Numbered from the stretch's first letter, positions 1 through 10,240 are shown. The stretch: 64,000 nt of DNA from Aminobacter niigataensis (GCF_014200015.1 NZ_JACHOT010000009.1:1-64000); one strand, 5' to 3'. Notes: a model not told the origin generated them from the sequence alone. Program-made: numbers and translations.

Positions 1-168
1 GCGCCCACCGGCCATGTCGTGTCGGTGCGCGAGGTCAGGCTGTCGGCCGGTGCCGGCTTCATCGTCGCCATCTGCGGTGAGATCATGACCATGCCCGGCC
101 TGCCCAAGGCGCCGTCGTCGGAAAAGATCTTCCTCAACGAGGCAGGTCAGATCGAAGGCCTGTTCTGA
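1..168 (+). CDS. fhs: Formate--tetrahydrofolate ligase, C-terminal end (partial)
   Basis: Only the last 55 codons lie in the window; the 5' part is off the left edge. The readable end carries the family's C-terminal pattern: [17 protein letters not shown], then [10 protein letters not shown], and the terminal IEGLF before a TGA at 166-168. The enzyme makes 10-formyl-tetrahydrofolate from formate, ATP and tetrahydrofolate in cytosolic one-carbon metabolism. A strong hairpin follows about 25 nt downstream, so this is the end of its transcript. Identification rests on recognising the C-terminal motif. Confidence 0.85.
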   Translation, partial: APTGHVVSVREVRLSAGAGFIVAICGEIMTMPGLPKAPSSEKIFLNEAGQIEGLF

Positions 169-192
169 GATAAAACGGATTTCCCTAAAAGC

Positions 193-220
193 TCGGCCGC
201 CGCGACATCGCGGCGGCCGA
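193..220 (+). terminator. Terminator after fhs
   Basis: A 12-bp GC-rich inverted repeat (193-204 with 209-220, 4-nt loop) is followed by TTTCGTTT. It lies between the fhs stop and the convergent acyl-CoA dehydrogenase-like gene. Confidence 0.7.
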
Positions 221-235
221 TTTCGTTTGCGCGGA

Positions 236-1408
236 TCAGAAGATCCCGTTCACCGGCAATCCCAACGCCATCGCCCCGGCATACTGCGCCTGCGGGCCGG
301 CCTGGAGCGGATGGAAGCGCGCGCCCTGCATGTCGCGGAAGCGGCGTTCGAGCCCGCGTTCGCGGTAGAAGGACGCCCCGCCCGCCAGTTCCATGGCAAG
401 GTCGACGACTTCGAGGCCGTGGCGCGCGACCAGCGCGCGTCCGATCATCACGTCATTGACGCTTTCGGCCGAGGGTGCATTACGTTCGACCGTCTCGATC
501 ATCGAGCGGTGGGCCATCTGGGCGGCGCGCAGGGCCGTGTCCATGCGGCCGGCAAGATTGAGCACGCCCTCGCCTCCCGGCTTCTTCCGCGCGATCTCGA
601 CGGCGATGTCGCGCGCACTTTCGGCGACGCCGAGATAGACCGCGTAGATCAGCGGGAAGGCAACGGTGGCGATGATCTGGAACACCGGATGCCATTGCCG
701 CGGCGTGCGCGAGAAGCCGACCGCCGCATCGGGGATGAACAGTCCGTCGATGACGACGTCGTTCGAGCCGGTGCCGCGCATGCCGAGCGTGCGCCAGTTG
801 TCCATGACGCTGACCTCGGGCGCCCGCATCGGCGCGCCGAAATGGATGACCTTTTCGGTGCCGTCCTCTTCGCAGAGGATCGCGCCGGTCATCAGGATGT
901 CGCCAGCGACGGCACCCGAGGTGAACGCCTTTCGCGCGGTGATGCGATAGCCGCCATCGACCTTCTCGGCCTTACCCGAGCCGCCGATCCAGTCGGACCC
1001 GCCACTGGAAAGGAGAATGATCTTCTCGGCCGCGATACGCTTGAGCAGGGGCTCGACCGCCGCCACCTTCTGGTGACGCCAGCGCCAGGCGGGGATCGCC
1101 ACCTGATGTGTGTGCATGGCAAAGGCAAGCGCGGTCGAACCGCAGGAATGGGCGAGGATGCGCAGCATGTCGCAAAGTTCGGACACCTCGGCGCCGCCGC
1201 CGCCCAGTTCGAGCGGCACGCCCGCTTGAACCAGTCCGGCTTCTTTCAAAAGCACGTAATTCTCGGCGACGAACCGATCGCTCTCGTCGAACTTGGGAGC
1301 ACGTTCCGCAAGGATCGGAGCCAGTTCATGGGCCGCGCCCACGACATCGGTGGCAACCGGAATGGTCCCACCTGCACTTGCCGTCGCGATGTTTTCAAGA
1401 CTTCTCAT
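236..1408 (-). CDS. Acyl-CoA dehydrogenase family protein
   Basis: A 390-residue flavoprotein-type sequence with the acyl-CoA dehydrogenase layout: helical N-terminal domain, central beta domain (LLSSGGSDW followed by a KVDGGYRITARK segment), and C-terminal helical domain ending in a FHPLQAG segment. The usual catalytic glutamate context is not obvious, so it may be a DszC/SfnB-type flavin monooxygenase-like member rather than a true beta-oxidation enzyme. The start at 1408 is chosen because an AGGAGA ribosome-binding site sits just upstream; a longer reading to 1525 lacks this. It is divergent from an HxlR regulator across about 140 bp, which suggests local control. Confidence 0.75.
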   Translation of the reverse strand: MRSLENIATASAGGTIPVATDVVGAAHELAPILAERAPKFDESDRFVAENYVLLKEAGLVQAGVPLELGGGGAEVSELCDMLRILAHSCGSTALAFAMHTHQVAIPAWRWRHQKVAAVEPLLKRIAAEKIILLSSGGSDWIGGSGKAEKVDGGYRITARKAFTSGAVAGDILMTGAILCEEDGTEKVIHFGAPMRAPEVSVMDNWRTLGMRGTGSNDVVIDGLFIPDAAVGFSRTPRQWHPVFQIIATVAFPLIYAVYLGVAESARDIAVEIARKKPGGEGVLNLAGRMDTALRAAQMAHRSMIETVERNAPSAESVNDVMIGRALVARHGLEVVDLAMELAGGASFYRERGLERRFRDMQGARFHPLQAGPQAQYAGAMALGLPVNGIF

Positions 1409-1546
1409 CAAGTCGTCTCCTGGTTGACCGGCAGGTCGGGGCGGAGAATTGCGCCAAAGCCATCGCCGGTCCAGTTCAGGAACTGTACCGGTGCGCCGGG
1501 ACGGCTTTTGCGCTATGATCGCCAATTCCTCAGGGAGCGATGCGAG

Positions 1547-2239
1547 ATGAGCGATCGCGGCGGCTACGGCCAGTTCTGCCCGGTTTCGATGGCATCCGAG
1601 GTGCTGTGCACGCGCTGGACGGCGCTGGTGGTGCGCGAAATGCTGATGGGATCGAGCCGATTCAACGACTTGCGGCGCGGCGTGCCGAGAATGTCACCAG
1701 CCCTTTTGTCCAAGCGCCTGAAGGAACTCGAACGCGCAGGCGTGGTCCAGACCGGGCGCGGATCGGCTGGGACGGTCGAATACCGGCTGACCGATGCCGG
1801 CGAAGACCTGCGCCCGATCATCCTCGGCCTCGGCGAATGGGGCCACCGCTGGGTGGAAAGCCAGCTAACCCTCAGGAATCTCGACCCTTCTCTTCTGATG
1901 TGGGACATGCGGCGCAACCTCAATCCCAAGCCGCTGCCGCCGCAGCGCTGCACGATTCACTTTCTGTACCCCGAAGTGGCGAAATCCCAGCAGAATTGGT
2001 GGCTGGTGGTCGATGGCGGCGCGGTCGACCTGTGCAATTCGGATCCTGGCTTCGACATCGATCTCGAGGTCAAGGGATCGCTGCGCAGCATGACGTCGGT
2101 TTGGATGGGGCTGAGCGCGCTCAGGCAGGAGCTCGATTCAGGTCGCCTCGAGGTCGACGGCGACGACAGGATCGCCCGCGCCATGCAGGCATGGCTCGGC
2201 CTCAGCAGCTTCGCGCCGATGGCGCGGAACGTACCTTAG
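1547..2239 (+). CDS. HxlR-family winged-helix transcriptional regulator with C-terminal sterol-carrier-like extension
   Basis: A 230-residue protein. Residues about 10-110 match the HxlR winged-helix fold: the CPVSMASEVL cysteine segment, the TRWTALVVREML helix, FNDLRRGVPRMSPALLSKRL as the recognition region, and EYRLTDAGEDL as the wing. The remaining ~110 residues resemble the SCP2-like tail of longer HxlR proteins, possibly a ligand pocket. The start follows an AGGGAG site at 1532. It is transcribed divergently from the acyl-CoA dehydrogenase-like gene, its likely target, and its end overlaps the convergent GFA gene by 4 nt. Confidence 0.8.
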   Translation: MSDRGGYGQFCPVSMASEVLCTRWTALVVREMLMGSSRFNDLRRGVPRMSPALLSKRLKELERAGVVQTGRGSAGTVEYRLTDAGEDLRPIILGLGEWGHRWVESQLTLRNLDPSLLMWDMRRNLNPKPLPPQRCTIHFLYPEVAKSQQNWWLVVDGGAVDLCNSDPGFDIDLEVKGSLRSMTSVWMGLSALRQELDSGRLEVDGDDRIARAMQAWLGLSSFAPMARNVP

Positions 2240-2712
2240 CTCGAGGCCTTCCCCGCTTCCGCCCAGGCCCGGTATTCCCGCATCAGCGGCTCGAGTTCCT
2301 CCATCGTGGGGAACTCCGCAAAGCTCCTGGCAGCACCGGTTTCGGCGAAGGCCAGCCTGGTTTTGGTGAAGGTTTCCATGAACGGGCGGAACCACGCCGT
2401 CTCCTCCAGCATGGTCGGCCGCACGTTGACGAACCACTCCACACCCGCGACTCGGGTGAACATCCACGTCTTGCAGTGATCGCAGAACTGGTGATGCAGG
2501 TCCTGGCCATGCCGCCCGCCGATGACGGTCTCGCCTTTGGTGACCGCAAAGCCGTCGGCCGGCACCATCGCCGTCAGCGAATAGGCCGAGGACGACATCT
2601 TCTGACAGCCCGGGCAATGGCATGCGGCGGTGCAGATCGGTGCTTTCGACACCTCGATCTCGACCCGGCCGCAGCGGCAGGTGCCCTTGAGCGGAAGCGG
2701 AATGGACGACAT
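2236..2712 (-). CDS. GFA family protein (glutathione-dependent formaldehyde-activating enzyme fold)
   Basis: A 158-residue protein with the GFA zinc-binding pattern: CRCG near residue 12, CHCPGCQK around 31-38, and CDHCKTW around 77. The family folds around structural and catalytic zinc ions. Family members include Gfa, which was reported to join formaldehyde and glutathione, but most paralogues have no proven reaction, and that applies here. The gene converges on the HxlR regulator and its last 4 nt overlap that gene's stop. No operon partner is evident. Confidence 0.8.
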   Translation of the reverse strand: MSSIPLPLKGTCRCGRVEIEVSKAPICTAACHCPGCQKMSSSAYSLTAMVPADGFAVTKGETVIGGRHGQDLHHQFCDHCKTWMFTRVAGVEWFVNVRPTMLEETAWFRPFMETFTKTRLAFAETGAARSFAEFPTMEELEPLMREYRAWAEAGKASS

Positions 2713-2858
2713 GGCGGACTCCCGTCTGAAGTTCCGCGATCATGCAACCCCGCCGCATCGCCGTATAGGGGGCCAGAGCCGGGTTTCAGCGTGGCGTGTG
2801 ACAACCGGACGGTCCACCCGGCCCTCCCCTGGGGGAGAGCCGGGTGCGTCCGATGGTG

Positions 2859-3551
<693 letters not shown>

Positions 3552-3609
3552 ATTAACACCTCCGATATGGCGGCACGGGCCGGCGCTGTCAATCGCAGGA
3601 ATAATAGTT

Positions 3610-4155
3610 TCAGCGAACTGGCCGCGCCGGATTGCCGACAACGGTAGCACCTGCCGGCACGTTCTTTGTCACCACCGAGCCGGCGCCGACGATCGCGTTG
3701 TCGCCGATCTCGATGCCGCCGAGGATGATGGCGCCGCCGCCGATCCAGACATTTTTGCCGATTGCGACCGGCCGGGCGATCTCCAGCCCGGCGCGGCGAT
3801 GGACCGGGTCCTTGTGGTGCTCGGGGCAATAGACCTGCACATTGGGCCCGAACATCGTGCCGCCGCCGATGCGCACGGGCGCAGTGTCGAGGATAGTGCA
3901 GCCCGCGTTGAGGAACACGCCTTCGCCGAGATGGATGTTGAAGCCATAGGCGCAATGGAACGGCGCCTCGATACGCGCGCCCGCGCCCGCCATACCCAGG
4001 AGCGCCTTCAGCTTGGGCGCGATGTCCCCGCGCAATGAAGGTGCAAGCGTATTGTGCTCGAAGATGGCGTTGGCGGCGACGAGGCGCAGCGCGTCGAGTT
4101 CGGCATCGACACAATTGTACCACGCGCCGGCGGCCATCTTCTTGCGTTCGCTCAT
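3610..4155 (-). CDS. Maltose/sugar O-acetyltransferase family protein (left-handed beta-helix)
   Basis: A 181-residue acetyl-CoA-dependent O-acetyltransferase of the Maa/NodL/LacA type. The N-terminal helical Mac region (about residues 5-55) is followed by hexapeptide repeats forming a left-handed beta-helix, with the active-site loop CPEHHKDP around residue 114 and the C-terminal VPAGATVVGNPARPVR turn. The acceptor sugar cannot be read from sequence; NodL-type activity is possible but no nod genes are near. The start at 4155 is preceded by AGGAG. The gene stands alone upstream of the riboswitch. Confidence 0.82.
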   Translation of the reverse strand: MSERKKMAAGAWYNCVDAELDALRLVAANAIFEHNTLAPSLRGDIAPKLKALLGMAGAGARIEAPFHCAYGFNIHLGEGVFLNAGCTILDTAPVRIGGGTMFGPNVQVYCPEHHKDPVHRRAGLEIARPVAIGKNVWIGGGAIILGGIEIGDNAIVGAGSVVTKNVPAGATVVGNPARPVR

Positions 4156-4331
4156 GGCACGATCTCCTCTTCGGTACGAAGCAAAATCACAGAAGGACGA
4201 GGCTGCAAAAGCTGCCATCTCTGGCCAAACGGACAGGCTGTGCTAGCCTGACGATCTGGCGGCGAGCCGGCAACTGGCGAACTGCACGACAAGAGCATTT
4301 TCGGACCAGTCACATCCACGGGGGACACCGG

Positions 4332-4793
4332 ATGATCTACCTGCTCGCGCTTCTCATCGGAATTGTTACCGGCCTCAGGGCCATGACCGCACCGGCGGCA
4401 ATTGCCTGGGGCGCCTGGCTCGGCTGGCTGCCCTTGGCCGGCACCTGGGCCAGCTTCATGGGCCACTGGATCACGGTGGCGATCTTCACCGTGCTGGCGC
4501 TTGTCGAATTCGTCACCGACCAGTTGCCGTCGACCCCGAGCCGCAAGGTGCCGCAGCAGTTCGGCGCCCGCATCGTCATGGGCGCCCTGGCCGGTGCTGC
4601 GATCGGCACCGCCGGCGGCATAATGGTCGGCGGATTGGCCGCCGGCATCATCGGCGCGATCTTGGGCACGCTCGGCGGCGCGGAAGTGCGCGGCAGGCTC
4701 GCTGCCGCCTTCGGCAAGGACCTGCCGGCGGCACTGATCGAGGACGCAGTGGCGATCCTCGGCGCCCTTCTGATCGTGAGCGCCGTCGCATGA
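4332..4793 (+). CDS. DUF4126 family small membrane protein
   Basis: A 153-residue, glycine- and alanine-rich protein with about four hydrophobic segments, starting MIYLLALLIGIVTGLRAMTA, typical of DUF4126. Its function is unknown. The stop codon overlaps the start of the next gene (ATGA at 4790-4793), so it is translationally coupled to the FAD-dependent disulfide reductase. That coupling is the only functional clue. Confidence 0.75.
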   Translation: MIYLLALLIGIVTGLRAMTAPAAIAWGAWLGWLPLAGTWASFMGHWITVAIFTVLALVEFVTDQLPSTPSRKVPQQFGARIVMGALAGAAIGTAGGIMVGGLAAGIIGAILGTLGGAEVRGRLAAAFGKDLPAALIEDAVAILGALLIVSAVA

Positions 4794-6172
4794 CGGACGC
4801 CCGGAAATTCGACGCCGTCATCATCGGCTGCGGCCAGGCCGGCCCGCCTCTTGCCGGGCGCCTAACGGCGGCAGGCCAGACGGTGGCGCTGATCGAACGC
4901 AAGTTGGTCGGCGGCACCTGCGTCAACACCGGCTGCAAGCCGACCAAGACCATGGTGGCCAGCGCCTATGCCGCCCATCTCGCCCGCACCGGCGCCGATT
5001 ACGGCGTTTCGACCGGCGATATCTCGGTCGACATGAAGGTCGTGAAGGCGCGCAAGGACAAGGTGACGGTCGATTCCCGGACCAGCCTGGAAGACTGGAT
5101 CGGCGGCATGAAGGGCTGTACGCTGTTTCGCGGCCACGCCAGCTTCGAAGGACCGCACAAGGTGCGCGTCGGCGACGAGTTGCTGCATGGCGAACGCATC
5201 TTCATCAATGTCGGCGGCCGCGCCAACATCCCCGATATGCCGGGGCTTAGCGACATCACCTATTTGACCAACACGTCGATGATGGAAGTCGACTTCCTGC
5301 CGGAGCATCTGGTCGTGGTCGGCGGCAGCTATATCGGGCTCGAATTCGCCCAGATGTTCCGCCGTTTCGGCGCAAAGGTGACGGTGGTCGAAAAGGGGCC
5401 CCGGCTGATCTCGCGCGAGGACGAAGACGTCTCCGAGGCGGTCAAGGGCATCCTCGAACACGAGGGCATCAAGCTGAGGCTCAATGCAGAGTGCATCAGC
5501 TTCGCGCGGCATCCCGACGGCGTGCAGGTCGGCGTCGACTGCACCAGCGGCGACCGTGCGGTGACGGGCTCGCATGTACTGCTTGCCATTGGGCGAAAAC
5601 CCAACACCGACGACCTTGGCCTCGACAGAGCGGGCGTCGCCACCGACAAGCGCGGTTATGTCGAAGTCGACGACCAGCTCCGGACCAATGTCCCGCATAT
5701 CTGGGCTTTGGGCGACTGCAACGGCAAGGGCGCCTTCACCCACACCTCCTACAACGACTTCGAGATCGTCGCCGCCAATCTGCTCGACAAGGACGGGCGC
5801 AAGGTCAGCGACCGCATCGAGGCCTACGCGCTCTACATCGACCCGCCGCTCGGCCGGGCCGGCATGACCGAGACTGCGGCGCGCAAGTCGGGCCGCAAGG
5901 TGCTGGTCGGCCAGCGACCTATGACGCGGGTCGGCCGCGCCGTCGAAAAGGGCGAGACGCAGGGCTTCATGAAGATCCTCGTCGACGCCGACAGCAGGGG
6001 CATCCTCGGCGCCTCGGTGCTGGGCACCGGCGGCGACGAGGCGATCCATGCCGTGCTCGACCTGATGTACGCCAGGGCACCAATCGAGACACTGCAGCGC
6101 GCGGTCCACATTCATCCGACGGTTTCGGAGTTGTTGCCGACGATCGCCATCGAACTGAAGCCGCTGGCATAG
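4790..6172 (+). CDS. FAD-containing pyridine nucleotide-disulfide oxidoreductase (mercuric reductase / lipoamide dehydrogenase-like)
   Basis: A 460-residue class I flavoprotein disulfide reductase. It has an FAD-binding GCGQAG motif at residue 13, the redox-active CVNTGC at 44-49, an NAD(P)-binding VVVGGSYIGLEFA near 175, a second FAD contact at ALGDCNGKGAFTH, and a C-terminal HIHPTVSELLPT supplying the His-Glu pair. There is no N-terminal metal-binding domain and no terminal Cys pair as in MerA, so mercury reduction is doubtful. The substrate is unknown. It is coupled to the DUF4126 gene by a 4-nt overlap. Confidence 0.82.
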   Translation: MTDARKFDAVIIGCGQAGPPLAGRLTAAGQTVALIERKLVGGTCVNTGCKPTKTMVASAYAAHLARTGADYGVSTGDISVDMKVVKARKDKVTVDSRTSLEDWIGGMKGCTLFRGHASFEGPHKVRVGDELLHGERIFINVGGRANIPDMPGLSDITYLTNTSMMEVDFLPEHLVVVGGSYIGLEFAQMFRRFGAKVTVVEKGPRLISREDEDVSEAVKGILEHEGIKLRLNAECISFARHPDGVQVGVDCTSGDRAVTGSHVLLAIGRKPNTDDLGLDRAGVATDKRGYVEVDDQLRTNVPHIWALGDCNGKGAFTHTSYNDFEIVAANLLDKDGRKVSDRIEAYALYIDPPLGRAGMTETAARKSGRKVLVGQRPMTRVGRAVEKGETQGFMKILVDADSRGILGASVLGTGGDEAIHAVLDLMYARAPIETLQRAVHIHPTVSELLPTIAIELKPLA

Positions 6173-6213
6173 GATCGACCCATCCCAAGGTCGGGATGGC
6201 CCCGGCCTGTTGA

Positions 6214-6981
6214 CTATTCGAAAGCCGCCCTCGCCTTTGCCTCAAGCCATTCGGCCATCTGGCGATACGGCACCGGACCGTAGCTGATGCGGGCGACGCC
6301 GAGCTCGGCGAGCTTGGCCTTCGGCGGTACATGCGCGAGCGCGATGATGTTGACCGGCAACTCGGCCTCGCGGCAGAGCCGGCCGATCAGCTTCTCGTCA
6401 CCGAGACCCGGTGCAAAGAAACCGTGCGCGCCGGCCTTGGCGTAGGCGCGGGCACGCTCGACGGCCTCGTCGACGTGCTTTTCGCCGTGGGTGTCCGGCT
6501 TGTTCTTGAGGAAGACGTCGGTGCGGGCGTTGAGGAAGGCCGGCACGCCCGAAGCCTTGATCGCACCGGCTGCCGCAGCCACGCGCTCGGCCTGCAACGC
6601 TGTGTCGTGCAGCCCCTCGCCGCCGACGACCTGGTCCTCGAAATTGAAGCCGATGGCACCGGCCTCGATGGCGCGCGAAACCGTCTTGGCCACCTGCTCC
6701 GGCACGACGCCGTAGCCGCCCTCGAGGTCCATGGTCACTGGCAAGTCGACGGCCGCGACGATGCGCCTGATATTGTCGAGGGCGACGTCGAGCGGAATCT
6801 TCTCGCCGTCGGCGAAACCGAAGGCGGCGGCCACGGGCCAACTGCCGGTGGCAATCGCCTTGGCGCCGGCCTTGGCGACAATGGCCGCAGTGCCGGGGTC
6901 CCAGGCATTGTAGAGCACCACGGGATTGCCCTTCACATGCAGGGCGTGGAAGGCATTTGCCTTGTCGATCTGGCTTGTCAT
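6214..6981 (-). CDS. Isocitrate lyase / PEP mutase family protein
   Basis: A 255-residue TIM-barrel enzyme of the ICL/PEP mutase superfamily. Visible motifs are the substrate-loop start NAWDPGTAAIVAKAG, the metal-binding DLEGGYG, NFEDQV and FLNARTDVF. The KKCGH-type catalytic loop of true isocitrate lyases is absent, pointing to an oxaloacetate decarboxylase- or carboxyphosphonoenolpyruvate-like member of undetermined substrate. The start at 6981 has a GAGGAAG site. It runs in the same direction as the upstream MarR gene. Confidence 0.8.
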   Translation of the reverse strand: MTSQIDKANAFHALHVKGNPVVLYNAWDPGTAAIVAKAGAKAIATGSWPVAAAFGFADGEKIPLDVALDNIRRIVAAVDLPVTMDLEGGYGVVPEQVAKTVSRAIEAGAIGFNFEDQVVGGEGLHDTALQAERVAAAAGAIKASGVPAFLNARTDVFLKNKPDTHGEKHVDEAVERARAYAKAGAHGFFAPGLGDEKLIGRLCREAELPVNIIALAHVPPKAKLAELGVARISYGPVPYRQMAEWLEAKARAAFE

Positions 6982-7075
6982 GGAATCTTCCTCGCGGGTT
7001 CGGGAGGTTTGCAGCCTAGCAGCGCGGCCCGGCTTCGCCATGGCGCAGAACGCGATATCAAGGTGGCCAGCACCC

Positions 7076-7531
7076 TCAGCCAGCGTCCGGGCCAGCGCTC
7101 AGCAGCCGCCCCTCGAGCCGCTTCAGCAAGCTGACGGCGGTCCTGAGACCCACGTCGCCTTCGCCGGCGAGCAGATCGGTACGCAGACGCTCGAGAATGC
7201 GCTCGATCTCGACGACGCGGGCACGGCCGGCATCGGTCAGGGACAGGATCTTGGCGCGCCGGTCACCGGGGTCGCCGACCCTGACGACCAGGCCGTCAGC
7301 CGCCAGGATATCGACGATACGCACCAGCGACGGGCCCTCGAAGCCGAGATGGTCGGCAATCACGCCCTGACGGACATTGTCGCCGAGGCGAGACAACATC
7401 ACGAGCGGCATGGCGGTGGCATGCGACAGCCCGCAATCGTCGAGTGCGCGGTCGGCGGCGTGCCGCCACAACCGGGCAACCGATACCAAATACTTGCCGA
7501 AACTGGCGCGATCGGTGGCCCCATTGGACAT
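7076..7531 (-). CDS. MarR-family transcriptional regulator
   Basis: A 151-residue winged-helix protein. The N-terminal dimerisation helix is followed by HTH residues about 55-80 (RQGVIADHLGFEGPSLVRIV), the basic wing DPGDRRAKILSLTDAG, and C-terminal dimer helices. It lies between the PEP-mutase-family gene downstream and the divergent glucose dehydrogenase gene 236 bp upstream; either could be a target, and no operator is obvious. MarR proteins usually respond to phenolic or lipophilic ligands. Confidence 0.85.
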   Translation of the reverse strand: MSNGATDRASFGKYLVSVARLWRHAADRALDDCGLSHATAMPLVMLSRLGDNVRQGVIADHLGFEGPSLVRIVDILAADGLVVRVGDPGDRRAKILSLTDAGRARVVEIERILERLRTDLLAGEGDVGLRTAVSLLKRLEGRLLSAGPDAG

Positions 7532-7767
7532 TGCCGAAAGATAACATACTATCTATTAGGATGCGATCAGATTCTCGCACGACGCATCGTGCCTGGCGAA
7601 GACCAAAACCGGTTTTCGCCTCGACGATGCGCAGGCCGCCACGGGCGGCACCGGTTCCATGCGGACGCAGGGCGAGGAAGCGCCCGCACAGCGCCGGCAT
7701 GACGATCGCAGCCGTCGTCGCCCACAAGGGCGGTGGCGATATGTTCAATCTTCACAGGTAACTACAA

Positions 7768-10194
7768 ATGGCAGAACAACGGACAAGCGGAGGCAGCGGC
7801 GGCTGGCTCCTGGTTCTCTTCGGCCTGCTCATGGTCATCATCGGCGCGCCGCTCGTTTATGGCGGCGTCCAGCTGATTGGCCTGGGCGGCTCCTGGTATT
7901 ACGCACTCGCCGGCCTCGGCGTCATCGCCTCCGGCATTCTCTATGCGCTGCGCCGCAAGCAGGGACTGTGGCTCTACGCCATCGTGTTCCTGGCGACCGT
8001 CGCCTGGGCGATCTGGGAAGCCGGCCTCGAATTCTGGCCGCTCGTGCCACGCCTCGTGGCGCCCGCCGTCATCGCCATCCCGGCGCTGCTCCTGGCTCCG
8101 CTGTTTCCGTCAAGCAATGGCAAGCGCGCTCCCTTCGCGCTCGCCGGCCTGCTTGTCACGGCGCTGGCCGCAACGGCCTTCTATGCCTTCACGCCGCACG
8201 GGGTGACGCGCAACGAATTTGCCAAGGACCCAGCGCCTGCCGTTCCCCCGGCCGCTGCAAGCGCCGGTGACTGGCGCTATTACGGCCGCACGCCGGCCGG
8301 CACGCGCTATGCCCCGGTCGACCAGATCAACCGCGACAACGTCAACCAGCTCGAAGTCGCCTGGACCTTCCGCCATGGCGACACCCCGCAGGGTTCGGCG
8401 CAGGACCAGAGCACGCCGCTCTTCGTCGGCGACACGCTCTACACCTGCTCGCCCAACAACATCGTCCACGCGCTGAACCCGGACACGGGCGAAGTGAAGT
8501 GGAAATACGATCCCAAGGCCAAGTCGCCGCTTTGGCAGCGCTGCCGTGGCGTCAGCTACTACGAGCCGGCACTGGCTCCGGTCCAGGCGGAAGCCCCGGC
8601 GCCCACCGATCCGCTGGCCCCGACCAGCGTTATCGCGCCTGTGGCACCCGCCGCCCCGGTATCGAACGCCTGTGCCGCCCGCATCGTGATGACCACCATC
8701 GACGCCCGCCTGATCCAGCTCGACGCCAAGACCGGCGAACTGTGCCAGGACTTCGGCAATGGCGGCATCGTCGATCTCAAGCAGGGTATGGGCGAGATCA
8801 AGGACGGCTTCTACTTCCAGACCTCGGCGCCCACCGTCATGCGCGACCTGATCATGGTCGGCGGCTGGGTCTGGGACAATGTCGAGACCGGCGAGCCTTC
8901 GGGCGCCGTCCGTGCCTTCTCGGCCCGCACCGGCGAACTGGTCTGGGCCTGGGACCTCGGCAACCCCGCCATCACCAAGCTGCCGCCGGAAGGCGAGAGC
9001 TACACGCGCGGCACGCCGAACGTCTGGTCGACGCCGGCCTATGACGAAGCCCTCGGCCTCGTCTACCTGCCGACCGGCAACGCCACCCCGGACTTCTGGG
9101 GCGCCCACCGCAGCAAGGCAGCCGAGGAATATTCGGCCGCGGTCGTCGCCCTCGACATGGACACCGGCAAGGAGCGCTGGAAGTTCCAGACCGTGCACCA
9201 CGACATCTGGGACTATGACGTACCCGCCCAGCCGGCACTCTATGACGTGCCCGACGGCAAGGGCGGCAAGACCCCTGCCCTGATCCAGCTGACCAAGCGC
9301 GGCCAGATCTTCATGCTCGACCGCCGCGACGGCAAGCCGATAGCCGAAGTCGAGGAACGTGCCGTGCCGCAGGGCGCGATGGAAGGCGACTGGACCGCAC
9401 CGACCCAACCCTATTCGGTCGGCATGCCTTCGATCGGCACCGAGCCGTTCACCGAGGCGCGCATGTGGGGCGCGACGCCCTACGACCAGCTTTATTGCCG
9501 CATCGAGTTCAAGAAGCTGCGCTATGACGGCGAGTTCACGCCGCCGAGGACCGACCGCAGCCTGATCTACCCGGGCTACTATGGCGGCATGAACTGGGGC
9601 AGTGCGGCGATCGACGAGGCCCGTGGCCTCTTGATCGTCAACGACATCCGCATGCCGCAGTTCGTGCAGCTCATCGCCCGCGAGGAGGCCGACAATTATG
9701 GTGGTTCGGCAGCGCATGACGGCCTGTCTCAGCAAAAGGGCACGCCCTACGGCGCGTTGAAGAACGGCTTCATGTCGCCGCTCGGCGTTCCCTGCCACCA
9801 GCCGCCCTACGGCACGATCAGCGCGGTCGACCTCGAGTCGCGCACGCTGGTCTGGCAGGTTCCGGCCGGCACGCTCGAGGACACCGGCCCCCTCGGCATG
9901 AAGACCGGGATGCAGATTCCGATCGGCATGCCGACGCTCGGTGGCCCCGTTGCCACCTCGGGCGGCCTCGTCTTCTACGCCGGCACGCAGGACTACTACC
10001 TGCGCGCGATCGATGTGGAGACCGGCGAGGAATTGTGGAAGGGCCGCCTGCCTGTCGGCGCCCAGGCCACGCCGATGACCTACGTGTCGCCTGAAACGGG
10101 TGCGCAATATGTCGTCATCTCGGCCGGCGGCGCCCGCCAGTCGCCCGATCGCGGCGACTATGTGGTCGCCTACAAGCTGCCCAAGACGAACTGA
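7768..10194 (+). CDS. gcd: Membrane-bound PQQ-dependent glucose dehydrogenase
   Basis: An 808-residue quinoprotein. About five transmembrane helices in residues 10-145 anchor it. The periplasmic eight-bladed propeller follows, starting at DWRYYGRTPAGTRYAP. Active-site landmarks of the mGDH family are HHDIWDYDVPAQP (catalytic Asp) and LTKRGQIFMLD (PQQ-binding Lys), with repeated tryptophan-docking blades such as GELVWAWDLGNP. It oxidises glucose, or related quinate/shikimate-type substrates, to the lactone and passes electrons to ubiquinone. An alanine/proline-rich insert sits near residue 275. It is monocistronic, with a terminator 22 nt after the stop. Confidence 0.88.
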   Translation: MAEQRTSGGSGGWLLVLFGLLMVIIGAPLVYGGVQLIGLGGSWYYALAGLGVIASGILYALRRKQGLWLYAIVFLATVAWAIWEAGLEFWPLVPRLVAPAVIAIPALLLAPLFPSSNGKRAPFALAGLLVTALAATAFYAFTPHGVTRNEFAKDPAPAVPPAAASAGDWRYYGRTPAGTRYAPVDQINRDNVNQLEVAWTFRHGDTPQGSAQDQSTPLFVGDTLYTCSPNNIVHALNPDTGEVKWKYDPKAKSPLWQRCRGVSYYEPALAPVQAEAPAPTDPLAPTSVIAPVAPAAPVSNACAARIVMTTIDARLIQLDAKTGELCQDFGNGGIVDLKQGMGEIKDGFYFQTSAPTVMRDLIMVGGWVWDNVETGEPSGAVRAFSARTGELVWAWDLGNPAITKLPPEGESYTRGTPNVWSTPAYDEALGLVYLPTGNATPDFWGAHRSKAAEEYSAAVVALDMDTGKERWKFQTVHHDIWDYDVPAQPALYDVPDGKGGKTPALIQLTKRGQIFMLDRRDGKPIAEVEERAVPQGAMEGDWTAPTQPYSVGMPSIGTEPFTEARMWGATPYDQLYCRIEFKKLRYDGEFTPPRTDRSLIYPGYYGGMNWGSAAIDEARGLLIVNDIRMPQFVQLIAREEADNYGGSAAHDGLSQQKGTPYGALKNGFMSPLGVPCHQPPYGTISAVDLESRTLVWQVPAGTLEDTGPLGMKTGMQIPIGMPTLGGPVATSGGLVFYAGTQDYYLRAIDVETGEELWKGRLPVGAQATPMTYVSPETGAQYVVISAGGARQSPDRGDYVVAYKLPKTN

Positions 10195-10215
10195 GTTCTG
10201 ACGGCATCGACACCG

Positions 10216-10239
10216 GAAGGGGCGCCCAGGCGCCCCTTC
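10216..10239 (+). terminator. Bidirectional terminator between gcd and EamA gene
   Basis: A perfect 10-bp stem GAAGGGGCGC/GCGCCCCTTC (10216-10225 with 10230-10239, 4-nt loop) lies between two convergent genes and is followed by a T-rich run. Confidence 0.75.
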
Positions 10240-10240
10240 T

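Noticed and set aside
227-1546. Long plus-strand open frame running into the HxlR regulator
   Set aside because: It is antisense to the acyl-CoA dehydrogenase-like gene and shows the Arg/His/Asp-rich composition of a shadow frame. Only the part from 1547 has a family match and a ribosome-binding site.
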